DNA of 14,996 nucleotides from DASRHK01 sp035650495 (GCA_035650495.1 DASRHK010000186.1:1-14996); one strand, 5' to 3'; counted from the first letter of the stretch, positions 6,871 through 13,570 are shown. Notes: generated by a model not told the origin, from the letters alone. Numbers and translations: made by a program.

Positions 6871-7296
6871 CTATTTCGCCGTCACCGGCAGATTCGCCCC
6901 GGTCCAGGCATTGAGCCCGCCCTTCAGAGGATAGACCTCGGTGAAGCCTTGTTTCTTCAACTTCGCAGCAGCCTGGCTCGCCATCGACCCCAGCGCACAG
7001 TAGAGCAGCACCGGCCGCGCCTTGTCCTTGCCGATCTCGGACGCGCGCTCCTCGATCTTGGCGAACGGCAGGTTGATCGCGTTGAGCAAGTGTCCTCGCT
7101 TGAATTCGGCGGCGGGGCGCAGATCGACGATCACCGCATCGCGATCGTTGATCAGGCGCACGGCATCCGGCGCGTTGATGCGCACTTCGCCGAGCATCGT
7201 CGCGGTCATCTCGTTGACGATCAGGAGCACGAGCACCACGCCGGCGGCGGCGAAGAGCAGCGTGTGATTGTGGAAGAATTCGAGCAATTGGGGCAT
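6871..7296 (-). CDS. Membrane-anchored rhodanese-like protein (YibN-type)
   Basis: This 141-residue protein has one N-terminal transmembrane helix (about residues 12-30, LLFAAAGVVLVLLIVNEM) followed by a single rhodanese domain. The domain shows AVIVDLRPAAEFKRGHLLNAINLP (a 'DvR...f..GHi.gAinip'-type motif) and the active-site cysteine C100 in CALGSMA. The usual arginine at the end of the CxxGxR loop is a methionine, so sulfurtransferase activity is uncertain. A closing LKGGLNAW is typical. Position, length and topology match YibN, the first gene of the yibN-grxC-secB-gpsA run. The ATG at 7294-7296 lies only 14 bases from the divergent envC start and has a perfect TATAAT six bases upstream, so the message may be leaderless. 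It likely faces the cytoplasm; its physiological substrate is unknown. Confidence 0.88.
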   Translation of the reverse strand: MPQLLEFFHNHTLLFAAAGVVLVLLIVNEMTATMLGEVRINAPDAVRLINDRDAVIVDLRPAAEFKRGHLLNAINLPFAKIEERASEIGKDKARPVLLYCALGSMASQAAAKLKKQGFTEVYPLKGGLNAWTGANLPVTAK

Positions 7297-7302
7297 GGAA
7301 CA

Positions 7303-7308
7303 ATTATA
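7303..7308 (-). promoter_or_regulatory. -10 box for the rhodanese-grxC-secB-gpsA operon
   Basis: A perfect TATAAT reads on the minus strand six bases before the rhodanese ATG (7296). Transcription would begin at or within a few bases of the start codon, giving a leaderless or almost leaderless message. No recognisable -35 hexamer lies 16-18 bases upstream, which would be inside the 5' end of envC. Confidence 0.5.
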
Positions 7309-7310
7309 CG

Positions 7311-8465
7311 ATGCGACGCCTGACGCCCACCCTCGCCGCCTGCGCCCTGCTTCTCGGGGGCGCCGCCCTCGGCGCCGACGAGGAGGCCAAGCTCAAGGCG
7401 AGCAGCCGCGAGCTCGAGCAGATGCACGCCCGCATCCAGGCGCTGGATCAGGAGCTTGCCAGGAGCCGCGGCCATCGCGACGAGCTCGCCTCCCAGATCG
7501 AGGCGACGGAATCGCAGCTCGACGAGCTGAAGCACGCGCTCGCCGATCGGCAGGCGGCGACGACGCAGAAGAGCTCGGCGCTGAAGAAGACCCGCGCCGA
7601 GCGCGCCGCCGTCGAGCAGAAGCTCGCCGCGCAGCAGTCGCTGCTCGGCCGGCAGATTCGCGCGGCATACCTGATGGGGCGTCGCGGCTCCGAGAAGCTC
7701 GTGCTGCGCCAGAACGACGCTTCGCGCATGCAACGGCTGCTGACCGACTTCGACTACTTCAACCGCGCGCGGGTCGCGGTGATCGAATCGATCCGCAGTC
7801 AGCGCGCCGCGCTGGCAGAGCTCGAGCAGCGCCAGCAGCAGCAAGCCGCCGCGCTGAAATCCGCGCAGGCCGATCAGGAGCGCGTCATCGCGCAGCTCGC
7901 GGCGGCACACGCGCAGCGGCTCGATCAGCTCGACAAGCTGAAGAAACGCATCGCCGGCGGCGAGAGTGAGCTGCAGCAGCTGAAGGGCGATGAGCAACAG
8001 CTGGTCACGCTGATCTCGCGGCTGAAGGATCTCCTCGCGGAAATCCCGGCCGGATTCCGCGGCGATCAGCCGCTCGGCAAGCAGAAAGGCCATCTGCCTT
8101 GGCCCGCGCGCGGCAAGCTGCTCGCGCGCTACGGCGCGGCAAAAGCCGAAGGCAAATTGAAATGGACCGGCATCTGGATCGCCGCGCCGGAGGGCGCGCC
8201 GGTCCGTGCGGTTGCGAGCGGCCGCGTCGCTTATGTCGGACGTCTGCAGCGCTTCGGCTTGCTCGCGGTGGTCGAGCACGCCGACGGCTACTACACGCTC
8301 TACGGCCATAGCGCCGAAGTGCTGAAGAACGCCGGCGATCGGGTCCGCGCCGGCGAGGTGATCGCCCATGCCGGGACCTCGGGCGGGCACGATCAATCCG
8401 GGACTTATTTCGAGCTCCGCAAGGGCTCGCAGGCCGTCGACCCGATGGAGTGGTTCGGCAAGTAG
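7311..8465 (+). CDS. envC: Murein hydrolase activator EnvC (degenerate LytM/M23 domain)
   Basis: EnvC acts in the periplasm at the division septum, where FtsEX recruits it and its degenerate LytM domain activates cell-wall amidases. The 384-residue protein has a signal peptide (probable cut after ALGA, residue 22) and a long Q/E/A/R-rich coiled coil over about residues 23-245. The C-terminal M23-like domain starts near residue 263 with LPWPARGKLLARYG. The metal ligands are missing: the HxGxD positions read W285 and W289 (WTGIW), and the HxH motif reads GTYFE with Y366. Only H333 of LYGH remains. This matches EnvC-type activators rather than active endopeptidases. Its position divergent from the yibN-type operon matches enterobacterial gene order, except that no phosphoglycerate mutase gene intervenes. 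The leader before the ATG is only 14 bases to the opposing gene. Confidence 0.9.
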   Translation: MRRLTPTLAACALLLGGAALGADEEAKLKASSRELEQMHARIQALDQELARSRGHRDELASQIEATESQLDELKHALADRQAATTQKSSALKKTRAERAAVEQKLAAQQSLLGRQIRAAYLMGRRGSEKLVLRQNDASRMQRLLTDFDYFNRARVAVIESIRSQRAALAELEQRQQQQAAALKSAQADQERVIAQLAAAHAQRLDQLDKLKKRIAGGESELQQLKGDEQQLVTLISRLKDLLAEIPAGFRGDQPLGKQKGHLPWPARGKLLARYGAAKAEGKLKWTGIWIAAPEGAPVRAVASGRVAYVGRLQRFGLLAVVEHADGYYTLYGHSAEVLKNAGDRVRAGEVIAHAGTSGGHDQSGTYFELRKGSQAVDPMEWFGK

Positions 8466-8479
8466 GTTCTTGTAACTTT

Positions 8480-8496
8480 TACCGCCATTGGCGGTA
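8480..8496. promoter_or_regulatory. Perfect 17-base palindrome upstream of ppk
   Basis: TACCGCCA-T-TGGCGGTA has 8-base arms around one central base, between the envC stop (8465) and the ppk ATG (8513). A possible promoter overlaps it (TTGTAA at 8470-8475, weak TAGTAC at 8495-8500, 19-base spacing). As DNA it resembles an operator; as RNA it would form a 7-pair hairpin 16 bases before the start. No T-run follows on either strand, so it is not a good intrinsic terminator. Confidence 0.45.
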
Positions 8497-8512
8497 GTAC
8501 CATTGTGGTCCC

Positions 8513-10591
8513 ATGACCGCGCCCCAGCCCGTCGAGCTCCAGCCCCAGGACCTGTTCCTGAACCGCGAGCTCTCGCTGCTCGAGTTCAATCGCCGCGTGC
8601 TGGCGCAGTCGCTGGACGAATCGATCCCGCTGCTCGAGCGGCTGCGCTTCCTGTGCATCTCGAGCTCCAACCTCGACGAGTTCTTCGAGATCCGCGTCGC
8701 CGGCCTGATGCAGGTCGCCGAGCACGGCGTCGCGCAGAAAGGTCCGGATGGACTGGGACCCCAGGAATTGCTCGCCGCGATCAGCGAGCGCGCGCACAAG
8801 CTCGTCGAAGAGCAGTACCGCGTGTTCAACGACGTCATCGTGCCCGCGCTCGAGCGCGAGAAGATCCGCTTCCTGCGCCGCACCGAGTGGACCAAGGAGC
8901 AGGACGCCTGGCTCAAGCAGTACTTCACCAACGAGCTGCTGCCGGTGCTGTCGCCGATCGGGCTCGATCCGGCGCATCCGTTCCCGCGCATCCTGAACAA
9001 GTCGCTCAACTTCATCGTCCAGCTCTCCGGCAAGGATGCGTTCGGGCGCAACACCGGTTTCGCGATCGTGCAGGCGCCGCGCGCGTTGCCGCGCTTGATC
9101 CAGATTCCCAAGGACGTCGCCGGTACCGGGCCGTACGACTTCGTGTTCCTGTCGAGCGTGATCCACGCCTACGTCGACGATCTCTTCTTCGGCATGGAGG
9201 CGAGCGGCTGCTTCCAGTTCCGCCTCACGCGCAACTCCGATCTGCTGGTCGACGAGGAAGAGACCGAGGACCTGCTCGAAGCGCTGGAAGGCGAGCTTTC
9301 GCAGCGCCAGTGGGGCGACACCGTGCGGCTCGAGGTCGCGCACAACTGTCCCGAGTCGATGTGGCAGTACTTGATGAACACGGCGCAGCTGACGCCCGCC
9401 GACGTCTATCAGTGCAACGGTCCGGTGAATCTCTCGCGCCTGCTCGCGATCCCCGACCTCATCGAGCGGCCCGACCTGAAATATCCGGTGTTCACGCCGC
9501 GCCTGCCCAAGGAATTCACCGGCGGCGACGTGTTCTCGGCGATCCGCGAGCGCGACATCCTGCTGCACCATCCGTTCGACTCGTTCTCTCCGGTCGTCGA
9601 GTTCCTGCGGCAGGCCGCGAAGGACCCGAAGGTGCTCGCGATCAAGCAGACGCTGTATCGCACCGGCGCCAAGTCGCCGGTGGTGGACGCGCTGATCGAC
9701 GCGGCGCGCGCCGGCAAGGAAGTCACCGTCGTCGTCGAGCTGCGCGCGCGCTTCGACGAAGCCGACAACATCGACCTCGCGGAAAAACTGCAGGAGGTCG
9801 GCGCGCACGTCGTCTACGGCGTGGTCGGTCACAAGACGCACGCGAAGATGAGCCTCGTCGTGCGTCGCGAGGAAGGCGGGCTGCGCCACTACGCGCACCT
9901 CGGCACCGGCAACTACCATCCGCGCACTGCGCGCATCTACACGGACTACGGCCTGTTCACTTCGGATTCGGCGATGTGCCGCGACGTCCACGGCGTGTTC
10001 CTGCAGCTGACCAGCCTCGGCAAGGCCGCCAAGCACAAGCACCTGCTGCAATCGCCGTTCACGCTGGCGAAGGAGATGCACAAGAAGATCGAGCGCGAGA
10101 TCGAGTGGGCCGGCAAGGGCAAGCCGGCGCGGATCATCGCCAAGATGAACGCGCTGGTGGAGCCCGAGATCATCAAGACGCTGTACCGCGCCTCGCAGGC
10201 CGGCGTGCAGGTCGACCTGATCGTGCGCGGCATGTGCTCGCTGCGGCCGGGCGTGAAAGGACTGTCGGACAACATCCGCGTGAAGTCGATCATCGGACGC
10301 TTCCTGGAGCACCATCGCGTGTTCTATTTCGGCAACGGCGGCGATCCGGAGGTGTATCTGTCCAGCGCCGACTGGATGGAGCGCAACCTGTTCCGCCGCG
10401 TCGAGATCGCCTTCCCGCTGCTCGACAAGAAGATCCGCGAGCGCGTCGTCGATCATCTCAATGGCTATCTCGCCGACGACGCCGAGACGTGGACGCTGCA
10501 CGCCGACGGGACCTACTCGCGCGTGCGCAAGGGCGCCAAGGGCATGCAGCAGAAGCTCCTCGAAGAAGTGGCGCTGGTGAGCGGCGCATGA
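8513..10591 (+). CDS. ppk: Polyphosphate kinase 1
   Basis: Ppk1 reversibly polymerises the gamma-phosphate of ATP into inorganic polyphosphate and is usually peripheral at the inner membrane. The 692 residues match the usual length of about 690. The N-terminal domain begins with LFLNRELSLLEFNRRVLAQS and contains SSNLDEFFEIRVAG. The phosphohistidine expected in the KTHAK motif is H443, within GHKTHAKMSLVV, followed by the conserved YAHLGTGNYHPRTARIYTDYGLFT. The second conserved histidine, in FLEHHRVFYFGNGG, is H600. YLSSADWMERN near the C-terminus is also diagnostic. I chose the ATG at 8513 because homology begins within about ten residues; the ribosome-binding site is weak. Its stop overlaps the next small gene (ATGA), and the operon converges on ppx. 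No convincing Pho box is visible upstream. Confidence 0.98.
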   Translation: MTAPQPVELQPQDLFLNRELSLLEFNRRVLAQSLDESIPLLERLRFLCISSSNLDEFFEIRVAGLMQVAEHGVAQKGPDGLGPQELLAAISERAHKLVEEQYRVFNDVIVPALEREKIRFLRRTEWTKEQDAWLKQYFTNELLPVLSPIGLDPAHPFPRILNKSLNFIVQLSGKDAFGRNTGFAIVQAPRALPRLIQIPKDVAGTGPYDFVFLSSVIHAYVDDLFFGMEASGCFQFRLTRNSDLLVDEEETEDLLEALEGELSQRQWGDTVRLEVAHNCPESMWQYLMNTAQLTPADVYQCNGPVNLSRLLAIPDLIERPDLKYPVFTPRLPKEFTGGDVFSAIRERDILLHHPFDSFSPVVEFLRQAAKDPKVLAIKQTLYRTGAKSPVVDALIDAARAGKEVTVVVELRARFDEADNIDLAEKLQEVGAHVVYGVVGHKTHAKMSLVVRREEGGLRHYAHLGTGNYHPRTARIYTDYGLFTSDSAMCRDVHGVFLQLTSLGKAAKHKHLLQSPFTLAKEMHKKIEREIEWAGKGKPARIIAKMNALVEPEIIKTLYRASQAGVQVDLIVRGMCSLRPGVKGLSDNIRVKSIIGRFLEHHRVFYFGNGGDPEVYLSSADWMERNLFRRVEIAFPLLDKKIRERVVDHLNGYLADDAETWTLHADGTYSRVRKGAKGMQQKLLEEVALVSGA

Positions 10592-11064
10592 CGAGACTCT
10601 GGCCGGCGCTCGTCGCCGCGGCAGTGTGGTCGACGCTCGCGCACGCGGACGATCGTGCGCATCCCGCGTGCGACGCCATCGTGAAGCCCGACGATCTTTC
10701 CGCGCACTCGCGCCATCCTTGGCGCGGCGCGCCCGGCATCCGGCTGCCCGGCGACGTGGCGGTGTGCGCCTACTATCAGGACGAAGTGCCCGCGGGGCTC
10801 ACGCTGGCGGTGCACGAGGATCCGGAGCGCCACGAGTTCAACAGCGCGCGCAGCTATTTCAGGGATGTGCAGAACGCGACCGATCTGCGCGACGCGTACT
10901 ACTTCCGCCTCGCCTCGACCGCGCCGTTCGAGCCGTCGTGGGGATTGGTGGTGCACGACGGCAAGCGCACCTACCGCATCGAAGGCATTCCCGAAGCGGG
11001 TGACGCGGACGCCGCGCGCAAGATCGCGCGGGAGATCATCGAGCGCACAATGAAGGTCTTTTAG
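10588..11064 (+). CDS. Small exported protein of unknown function, coupled to ppk
   Basis: I do not recognise this 158-residue protein. It has a clear signal peptide (MTRLWPALVAAAVWSTLAHA, cut predicted after residue 20), so it is periplasmic or secreted. The mature part has two cysteines, C28 and C60, which could form one disulfide. It contains short aromatic-rich segments (AVCAYYQDEVPAG, ARSYFRDVQNATDLRDAYYF) and ends in a helix (ARKIAREIIERTMKVF). No transmembrane segment, metal-binding or catalytic motif is evident. The ATG overlaps the ppk stop by four bases, which implies co-translation with Ppk and possibly a role linked to polyphosphate or phosphate stress; that link rests only on position. 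Codon use resembles its neighbours, so there is no sign of recent transfer. Two palindromic repeats and a terminator-like hairpin follow it. Confidence 0.8.
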   Translation: MTRLWPALVAAAVWSTLAHADDRAHPACDAIVKPDDLSAHSRHPWRGAPGIRLPGDVAVCAYYQDEVPAGLTLAVHEDPERHEFNSARSYFRDVQNATDLRDAYYFRLASTAPFEPSWGLVVHDGKRTYRIEGIPEAGDADAARKIAREIIERTMKVF

Positions 11065-11075
11065 TGGCTTCGATC

Positions 11076-11130
11076 GGCGCATTCAAGCCGACTTCGTGCA
11101 AAGCGAAAAACGAAGTCGGCTTAATGCGCC
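11076..11130. repeat. Palindromic repeat element, copy A
   Basis: The arms at 11076-11097 and 11110-11130 form a 21-pair perfect stem except for one unpaired C at 11084, with a 12-base loop. The element opens with GGCGCATTCAAGCC and closes with GGCTTAATGCGCC. It is 45/56 identical, with one gap, to the reverse complement of copy B at 11186-11241. The three stem positions that differ between copies (A81-T125, A91-T116 and T93-A114, counting from 11000) are G-C pairs in copy B. It starts 11 bases after the stop of the ppk-linked small gene. It could be a REP-like or attC-like mobile palindrome. Confidence 0.85.
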
Positions 11131-11143
11131 ATTCGTTGTACAG

Positions 11144-11172
11144 GCAAAGGCGACCTGGAAGGTCGCCTTTGC
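11144..11172. terminator. Terminator-like hairpin between converging ppk and ppx operons
   Basis: GCAAAGGCGACC-TGGAA-GGTCGCCTTTGC is a perfect 12-pair stem with a 5-base loop. The GC-rich part is flanked by AAA on the left and TTT on the right, so it can serve as an intrinsic terminator in either direction, which suits its place between two converging operons. The T-run is short (TTTGCT), so efficiency is uncertain and the palindromes on both sides may assist. Confidence 0.65.
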
Positions 11173-11185
11173 TAAAACAGCGGAC

Positions 11186-11241
11186 GGCGCGTTAAGCCGG
11201 CGTCGTTCTACGCTTCACACGACGCCGGGCTTGAACGCGCC
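11186..11241. repeat. Palindromic repeat element, copy B (inverted relative to copy A)
   Basis: The arms at 11186-11206 and 11219-11241 pair over 21 positions, with two unpaired G residues in the right arm (one in the GGG run at 11227-11229, one at 11233) and a 12-base loop. On the minus strand it opens GGCGCGTTCAAGCC and closes GGCTTAACGCGCC, the same frame as copy A. The unpaired C in TTCAAG is shared with copy A. It ends eight bases from the ppx stop codon, so it would sit in the 3' end of the ppx message. Confidence 0.82.
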
Positions 11242-11249
11242 AGTCGAAG

Positions 11250-12773
11250 TCAACCGTACCTCAGCTTGAAGTCGATCGACTGAAGGTATTCCGCCTCGCG
11301 CTCGAGATCGGCGGCGGTCAGCGGATGCTTCTCCATGAACGTCTTCGGGAACTCGAGCTCGAGGCTGCGCTTGCCGGCCTTCAGCTCCACGCGCGGTTTC
11401 AGATCCTCGATGCGGGAGCGATGCAGCAGCACGGCGAGCCGCAGGATGATCGCAAGGAACATCACGCCTTCGCGCCAGTTCGACGGCAGGTCCTCGATCA
11501 CGTTCTTGTTGAACTTGCCGCGATGCAGGCGCACCAGCGCCGCGAGCAGCTTCTGCTCGGTTTGCGAGAAGCCCTGCAGATCGGCGTGCGAGATCATGTA
11601 GTAGCCGTGCTTGTGATAGCCCGAGTGGGCGATCACCAGGCCGATCTCGTGCAGCTTCGCCGCCCAGCCGAGCAGCATCGTCGAATTCTTCTTGTCGAGC
11701 TCCCACTCCGATCCGACCTGCTCGAGGCAGCGCAGCGCCGAGCGCTCGACCGCGGCGGCGTGCTGCAGATCGGCGCCGTAGCGCTTGGCCAGCTGCTCGA
11801 CGGTCTGCTCGCGGATGTCGCGATCGGACAGGCGGCCGAGCAGGTCGTAGATCAGGCCTTCGCGCAGCGCACGATCGGAGGTCTGCATGCGCTCGATCTG
11901 CAGGCCGTCGAACACGCCGCACAGCACCGCGAGCCCGCCGACGAACACTGGCCGGCGATCCTCGCGCAGATCGGGGAAATCCATCTTCGAGACGTGTCCG
12001 CGCTCGATGACGATGTCGACCAGCTTGTTGAGGCCTTCCGGCGTGATCTCTTCGTGGTCCGCGAGCTTCTCGCCCATCAGCACGCGCCAGACGCCGCGGA
12101 CCGTGCCTGAAGATCCGATCGCGACGTCCCAGCCGGCGCGACGGTAGCGGCGCTCGAGGAACTCGAGCTCCACTTCCGCGGCGACGCGTGCGCGATTGAA
12201 GCTGCGCCGGTCGATCACGCCGTCGCTGAAATATTTCGCCGTGTGCACGACGCAGCCGACGGCGATGCTCTCCATCAGCTTCGGCTCGTCGCCCTCGCCG
12301 ATGATCAGCTCGGAGCTGCCGCCGCCGATGTCGACGACGAGACGCTTCGCCTTGCCGTTGCCGAGACCGTGGGTGACGCCCTGATAGACGAGACGCGCCT
12401 CTTCGACGCCCGCGATCACTTCGATGGAATGACCGAGCGCGCGCTCGGCGGCGGCGATGAAGTCGGTGGGATTCTTCATGCGCCGCATCGTGCTGGTGCC
12501 CACCGCGCGCACGCGCTGCGCCGGGATGTCGCGCAGGCGCTCGCCGAAGCGGTGCAGGCATTCGAGCGCGCGCGAGCGGACTTCGGGGCTCAGGTTCTTC
12601 TTCTCGTCCAGCCCCGCCGCGAGCCGCACCGATTCGCGCAGCCGGTCGATCACCTGCAGATCGGATCCGTCGGCGCGCGCGACCATCATGTGGAAGCTGT
12701 TGGAGCCGAGATCGACCGCGGCGACGTCCTGCTTGCGATCCGCTTCCGTGAGCGGTCGTTCTTCGGCGGCCAT
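11250..12773 (-). CDS. ppx: Exopolyphosphatase (Ppx/GppA family)
   Basis: Ppx removes terminal phosphates from polyphosphate; family members may also hydrolyse pppGpp. The 507-residue protein begins its actin-like fold with VAAVDLGSNSFHMMVA (from residue 17). AGVEEARLVYQG (121-132) carries the catalytic glutamate region, and VVDIGGGSSELIIGE holds the phosphate-binding loop at 138-145. The C-terminal half is the HD-like helical domain (AKLHEIGLVIAHSGYHKHGYYM). Length and domain order fit Ppx better than GppA, and the convergent ppk supports this. The ATG at 12771-12773 overlaps the stop of the upstream enoyl-CoA hydratase-family gene (TGATG). The frame stays open far upstream, but family homology starts near this ATG. 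The stop lies eight bases from palindrome copy B. Confidence 0.95.
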   Translation of the reverse strand: MAAEERPLTEADRKQDVAAVDLGSNSFHMMVARADGSDLQVIDRLRESVRLAAGLDEKKNLSPEVRSRALECLHRFGERLRDIPAQRVRAVGTSTMRRMKNPTDFIAAAERALGHSIEVIAGVEEARLVYQGVTHGLGNGKAKRLVVDIGGGSSELIIGEGDEPKLMESIAVGCVVHTAKYFSDGVIDRRSFNRARVAAEVELEFLERRYRRAGWDVAIGSSGTVRGVWRVLMGEKLADHEEITPEGLNKLVDIVIERGHVSKMDFPDLREDRRPVFVGGLAVLCGVFDGLQIERMQTSDRALREGLIYDLLGRLSDRDIREQTVEQLAKRYGADLQHAAAVERSALRCLEQVGSEWELDKKNSTMLLGWAAKLHEIGLVIAHSGYHKHGYYMISHADLQGFSQTEQKLLAALVRLHRGKFNKNVIEDLPSNWREGVMFLAIILRLAVLLHRSRIEDLKPRVELKAGKRSLELEFPKTFMEKHPLTAADLEREAEYLQSIDFKLRYG

Positions 12774-13531
12774 CAGCGCTTGGCCTTGAGCTTCGCGATC
12801 AGCGCCTTCATCGCGCCCTGCGTCTCGGCGCTGAACCACTCGTTGAGGAAGGTCTCGGCGTCGGTGTTCTCTTCGCGGAACGCGGCGTGCAGCCGAGCGC
12901 GCACGTAGCGGCGGGTTTCGGCAACCACGCTCTGCGACGGGAACGCGAGGATCGTGCGGCACCAGGCGAGCGCCTGCGCGACGACCTGATCCTGCTCGAC
13001 CACTTCGTCGACCAGGCCGATGGCGAGCGCCTCGCCGCCGTCGAGGATGCGCGCTTGCATCGAGTACTCGGCCGCGAGCCGCGGACCGCACAGGTTCTCG
13101 AACGCGACGTACACCGGTCGCGGCACCGGCAAGCCGACGCGATGCTCGTTGAAGCCCATCTTGAAGTCGCCGCGCGCCATGACGCGGTGGTCGCACAGCG
13201 CGGCGAGCACGGTGCCGCCGGCCGGCGCGTGGCCGGTGATGGCGGCCACGACCGGGATCGCCGATTCGCCGAGCGCCCGCAGCGTCCCGAAGAACTCGAA
13301 GAAGAACTGGCGCATGCCCTCGCGATCGCGCTGGAGCAGGTGCGGCACATCGAGGCCGGCGGTGAACATCCCGGGCTGACCCGAGAGCACGATGGCCCGA
13401 TGGCCCTGCTCGGGCGCCGATCGCACCTGCTCGGTCAGCCAGATCAGCGTCGCCGAATCGAGCGCGTTGACTGGCGGGTGGTCGAGCCGAAGCTCGAGAA
13501 TCGCGGGATCGTGGCGGATGAGCTGGTGCAT
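12773..13531 (-). CDS. Enoyl-CoA hydratase/isomerase family protein, probably an enoyl-CoA delta-isomerase
   Basis: This is a 252-residue crotonase-fold enzyme. The oxyanion-hole segments are FTAGLD (56-61) and GHAPAGG (100-106). In hydratases, the GGxxE glutamate after the second segment is catalytic; here that place is V108 (AGGTVLAAL). The other glutamate is kept as E129 in MGFNEHRVGL. One glutamate in a 'GLNE/GFNE' setting, plus the ending AMKALIAKLKAKR, resembles mitochondrial-type delta3,delta2-enoyl-CoA isomerase (ECI1/DCI). That enzyme shifts double bonds so unsaturated fatty acids can enter beta-oxidation. Isomerase is therefore preferred over hydratase, but this is inference from motifs. 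The gene is first in an operon with ppx, overlapping it by one base (TGATG), an unexpected partner. A TATAGT lies 10 bases before the ATG. Confidence 0.85.
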   Translation of the reverse strand: MHQLIRHDPAILELRLDHPPVNALDSATLIWLTEQVRSAPEQGHRAIVLSGQPGMFTAGLDVPHLLQRDREGMRQFFFEFFGTLRALGESAIPVVAAITGHAPAGGTVLAALCDHRVMARGDFKMGFNEHRVGLPVPRPVYVAFENLCGPRLAAEYSMQARILDGGEALAIGLVDEVVEQDQVVAQALAWCRTILAFPSQSVVAETRRYVRARLHAAFREENTDAETFLNEWFSAETQGAMKALIAKLKAKR

Positions 13532-13541
13532 GACGCGGCGA

Positions 13542-13547
13542 ACTATA
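13542..13547 (-). promoter_or_regulatory. Possible -10 box for the enoyl-CoA isomerase-ppx operon
   Basis: TATAGT reads on the minus strand ten bases before the ATG at 13531, so the predicted start of transcription leaves only a few untranslated bases. It lies back to back with the cytochrome -10 box, 17 bases away. No clear -35 is visible. Confidence 0.35.
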
Positions 13548-13564
13548 GCCCAACGTTGTTCCCT

Positions 13565-13570
13565 TATAAT
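13565..13570 (+). promoter_or_regulatory. -10 box for the cytochrome c4 gene
   Basis: A perfect TATAAT lies about 57 bases before the cytochrome ATG, predicting an untranslated leader of roughly 50 bases. The leader carries the Shine-Dalgarno GAGGAA at 13613-13618. The -35 position 17 bases upstream reads ACTATA, which is instead the opposing -10 box, so the promoter lacks a standard -35. Confidence 0.5.

Noticed and set aside
7311..7380. Lipoprotein signal in EnvC (LAAC at residues 8-11)
   Set aside because: Only a few hydrophobic residues precede the cysteine; the hydrophobic core continues past it to an ALGA cut site, which fits an ordinary signal peptide.
8480..8496. Intrinsic terminator for envC
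   Set aside because: The stem is short and no run of T follows on either strand; the T-run precedes the palindrome on the plus strand.
8466..8512. Pho box upstream of ppk
   Set aside because: I looked for two CTGTCAT-like direct repeats 11 bases apart and saw no convincing match.
8405..10501. A 698-codon open frame on the minus strand across ppk
   Set aside because: It lies opposite a full-length, motif-complete ppk and reads as arginine-, alanine- and histidine-rich sequence with no family resemblance; long antisense frames are expected in GC-rich DNA.
8488..11064. An 858-codon plus-strand frame joining out-of-frame ppk to the small exported protein
   Set aside because: Only its last 158 residues look real, and they start with a signal peptide at 10588. 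The rest is a frame shadow of ppk.
11065..11249. A true integron cassette array
   Set aside because: No integrase, no cassette genes, and no paired RYYYAAC / GTTRRRY boxes around the palindromes. Only the inner fold resembles attC, so I kept it as a repeat.
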